35,526 bases of DNA, taken from the NCBI GenBank assembly GCA_026627345.1, contig JAPNUP010000016.1:1-35526 (forward strand). Direction: 5' to 3'. Below are positions 34,204-35,526 of this stretch, piece by piece. The notes beneath the pieces are model-generated. The model was not told the DNA's origin. It worked only from the letters and a program-made list of their open reading frames with translations, and searched no databases. Within the stretch, counting starts at the first letter, position 1. Each line of letters starts with the position of its first letter. The position numbers and the translations under genes were made by a program. The stretch comes from Bacillota bacterium (GTDB lineage: Bacteria > Bacillota > Bacilli > Alicyclobacillales > SLC66).

Positions 34204-34641
34204 CTAGCTCACAGTGAAATTCGTCTGCATCTTGTCATGGCCAGCACCGCAATAGACGTTGCACGCGAGCGTGTAAGTCCCTTTGGCTGGAGGGGTCCAG
34301 TAAATCACCTGCGGCGTTTGGGCTGCCCCTACCGCTTCTGAAACGTTTGTACCGGCAATCGAAAAACCGTGAATCCCGTCTTTTGATCGCACTTCAAACT
34401 TGACTGCCTCGCCCATTTTCAAGTGCAGATTACTCATCGTCCAGTGCCAATCTTGCGCTGTCACCTGCACGAGTTGATAAGGGCCTTTCGGCGGAGCACT
34501 TTGTGCCACCTGGTCCGAAGCGCAACCGGACAAAAGCCCCGTCACTGTGAGCGCCGAAACCCAACCAAACGTTCGTTCGAAAGATCGATAGCCATGCCGA
34601 GCAATCAGATTGTGTCTCCTCCTTTTACAAGGTATACGCAT
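34204..34641 (-). CDS. CuA-domain (COX2-like) cupredoxin lipoprotein
   Basis: 145 residues. A signal sequence ends in the lipobox LSGC (37-40), so the mature protein is an outer-leaflet lipoprotein. The rest is a single cupredoxin domain like the extracytoplasmic part of cytochrome oxidase subunit II: DWHWTM, SKDGIHGFSI with His91, and CNVYCGAGHDKM giving Cys127, Cys131, His135 and Met138. All side-chain ligands of a binuclear CuA site are present, but there are no COX2 membrane helices and no oxidase genes nearby. It could be an electron carrier or copper donor. The ATG at 34641 lacks a ribosome site, while AAGGAGGAG lies inside the frame just before CTG (34608) and ATT (34605), so a rare start is possible. 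Confidence 0.85.
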   Translation of the reverse strand: MRIPCKRRRHNLIARHGYRSFERTFGWVSALTVTGLLSGCASDQVAQSAPPKGPYQLVQVTAQDWHWTMSNLHLKMGEAVKFEVRSKDGIHGFSIAGTNVSEAVGAAQTPQVIYWTPPAKGTYTLACNVYCGAGHDKMQTNFTVS

Positions 34642-34659
34642 CCACTATGCTATCATCAC

Positions 34660-34685
34660 AGAATAACGGCGTAGCCGTTTATTCT
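34660..34685. repeat. Palindromic repeat, copy 1
   Basis: AGAATAACGGC (34660-34670), GTA, GCCGTTTATTCT (34674-34685): an imperfect palindrome with one bulged base. Related copies lie at 34728-34756 and 30875-30901. No T-run of terminator type follows on either strand. Confidence 0.75.
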
Positions 34686-34691
34686 TCCCGT

Positions 34692-34724
34692 AGACGGTGG
34701 TGCGACAGCACCATGTCACCGTCT
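34692..34724. repeat. Two-part hairpin between palindrome copies
   Basis: AGACGGT (34692-34698) pairs with ACCGTCT (34718-34724), and inside it GGTGC (34699-34703) pairs with GCACC (34708-34712) across GACA, leaving ATGTC as a one-sided bulge. It sits midway between two copies of the AATAACGGC palindrome, so the gap could fold as three hairpins in a row. I see no gene in 34642-34811. Confidence 0.55.
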
Positions 34725-34727
34725 CTC

Positions 34728-34756
34728 CAGAATAACGGCGTTAGCCGCTTATTCTG
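34728..34756. repeat. Palindromic repeat, copy 2
   Basis: CAGAATAACGGC (34728-34739), GTTA, GCCGCTTATTCTG (34744-34756): the same palindrome as copy 1 with one base added in the loop and C for T in the right arm. Differences in the two arms partly keep pairing, which is expected of a mobile or structural palindrome rather than a chance repeat. Confidence 0.75.
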
Positions 34757-34811
34757 AGTGTATGAGAACGGTCATCTGACATATGTAAGAAGACAAGCAC
34801 CACTTGGGCCA

Positions 34812-35526
34812 TCAGGCGTCACGAACGCATCGAAATCCGATGTTTCCCGTGGAACTTTCCGGCGTATTGGACGATCGCGCAGCCACGCGGTAGCGGTTGC
34901 AATAAGACTTGTGACAGAGATACGAGCCGCCACGTGTGACTTTGGCTGTACCGCGATGCGGACCTTTCGGATTACGATGAGTACTTTTCAGATGATAGTC
35001 CGCACTAAACCAATCTTCACACCATTCCCATACATTCCCGCAGACGTTGTAAAGCCCATACCCATTGGGCGCATAAGCATCTGCCGGGGCGGTGCCGAAG
35101 TATCCGTCTGAGCCATGGTTGACATCAGGGAACTTGCCTTGCCAGATGTTACACATGTGTTTGCCGTCTGGGTGAAGTTCATCCCCCCAGGCAAAGCGTT
35201 TTTGGACCAGTCCTCCGCGCGCGGCGCACTCCCATTCTGCCTCCGTAGGGAGACGTTTGCCGGCCCATGCTGCATAGGCTTTGGCATCGTGCCAGGAAAT
35301 GTGCACGACCGGGTGCGTCTCTCGGCCCGTGAGATCCGAATCCGGCCCTTCCGGATGTGCAAAATCGGCACCTTCGACCAACCACCACCACGGGGTATGT
35401 TGCACCACCTGCTGCACGGTTTGCGCAGTCTTCGGTGATACAAACTGTCCGAAAACAAAGGAAGCGCCAAACCGTCCCGCCTCCGTCTGGTAGCCCGTGG
35501 CTTTTACAAAAGCGAGAAACTGCGCA
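34812..35526 (-). CDS. Formylglycine-generating enzyme (sulfatase-modifying factor), N-terminus cut off
   Basis: The frame is open to the window edge, so at least 237 codons are seen and the start lies outside. It is close to true FGE: FVKATGYQTEAGRFGASFVF, PWWWLVEGADFAHPEGPDS, HPVVHISWHDAKAYAAWAGK, RLPTEAEWECAARGG, IWQGKFPDVNHGSDGYFGTA, NGYGLYNVCGNVWEW, and RGGSYLCHKSYCNRYRVAAR. The last holds the two catalytic cysteines five residues apart (336 and 341 in human SUMF1), which bind Cu(I). The enzyme oxidises a Cys in CxPxR motifs to formylglycine, activating sulfatases. No sulfatase is in view, so the client lies elsewhere. It ends 170 bases before the CuA lipoprotein gene, on the same strand. 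Confidence 0.95.
   Translation of the reverse strand, partial: AQFLAFVKATGYQTEAGRFGASFVFGQFVSPKTAQTVQQVVQHTPWWWLVEGADFAHPEGPDSDLTGRETHPVVHISWHDAKAYAAWAGKRLPTEAEWECAARGGLVQKRFAWGDELHPDGKHMCNIWQGKFPDVNHGSDGYFGTAPADAYAPNGYGLYNVCGNVWEWCEDWFSADYHLKSTHRNPKGPHRGTAKVTRGGSYLCHKSYCNRYRVAARSSNTPESSTGNIGFRCVRDA

Overview
The window reads as a chromosomal segment of an endospore-forming, bacillithiol-producing Bacillales-type Firmicute. Evidence: pro-sigma-E, sigma-G, SpoIIGA, SpoVD and SpoVE genes, a bshC gene, AGGAGG-type ribosome binding sites, and a gene order that follows Bacillus subtilis from yllA (bshC) to ylmD. Moderate GC content, many GTG and TTG starts and the gene complement fit an Alicyclobacillaceae-like lineage, but that assignment is inference. 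No rRNA, tRNA, CRISPR array, insertion sequence or prophage gene was seen. Nearly everything is on the minus strand, so transcription runs from high to low coordinates.

Right end, 29308-35526: a formylglycine-generating enzyme gene running off the window; a 170-bp gap with two copies of a short palindrome around a third hairpin; a standalone CuA-domain lipoprotein; then a five-gene set (biotin carboxylase, biotin carrier, HMG-CoA lyase, enoyl-CoA hydratase, carboxyltransferase) matching the B. subtilis yngH-yngHB-yngG-yngF-yngE block of leucine/isovalerate degradation. A third palindrome copy lies inside this set.

Middle, 26842-29256: a small accessory island. A 437-residue protein keeps the membrane skeleton and N-terminal HMA-like domain of a heavy-metal P-type ATPase but has lost the actuator, nucleotide-binding and phosphorylation domains; the aligned DKTGT site reads LHARS and the CPC motif reads NPRP. 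Next to it are two small single-span proteins that share an ungapped 44-residue module resembling P-ATPase partner proteins of the DUF1490 (PacL)/DUF5132 type. This is the best candidate for an undescribed system. A divergent ComFB-like gene and a namA-bshC pair lie to its left.

Left two thirds, 3466-23559: the dcw cell-wall and division cluster, mraZ-rsmH-ftsL-pbpB-spoVD-murE-murF-mraY-murD-spoVE-murB-murA-divIB-ylxW-ylxX-sbp-ftsA-ftsZ. Compared with B. subtilis, murF and murA are inserted and murG is missing. A strong terminator after ftsZ separates it from spoIIGA-sigE-sigG-ylmC-pgeF.

Several control sites can be read directly: three 10-bp-spaced MraZ boxes and a sigma-H-like promoter before mraZ, a sigma-E promoter before spoVD, a sigma-A promoter before murE, a Spo0A box with a spoIIG-type promoter before spoIIGA, and a sigma-F/G promoter before sigG. 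Together they would let one cluster supply vegetative septation and be partly re-tasked for spore cortex synthesis and compartment-specific transcription.
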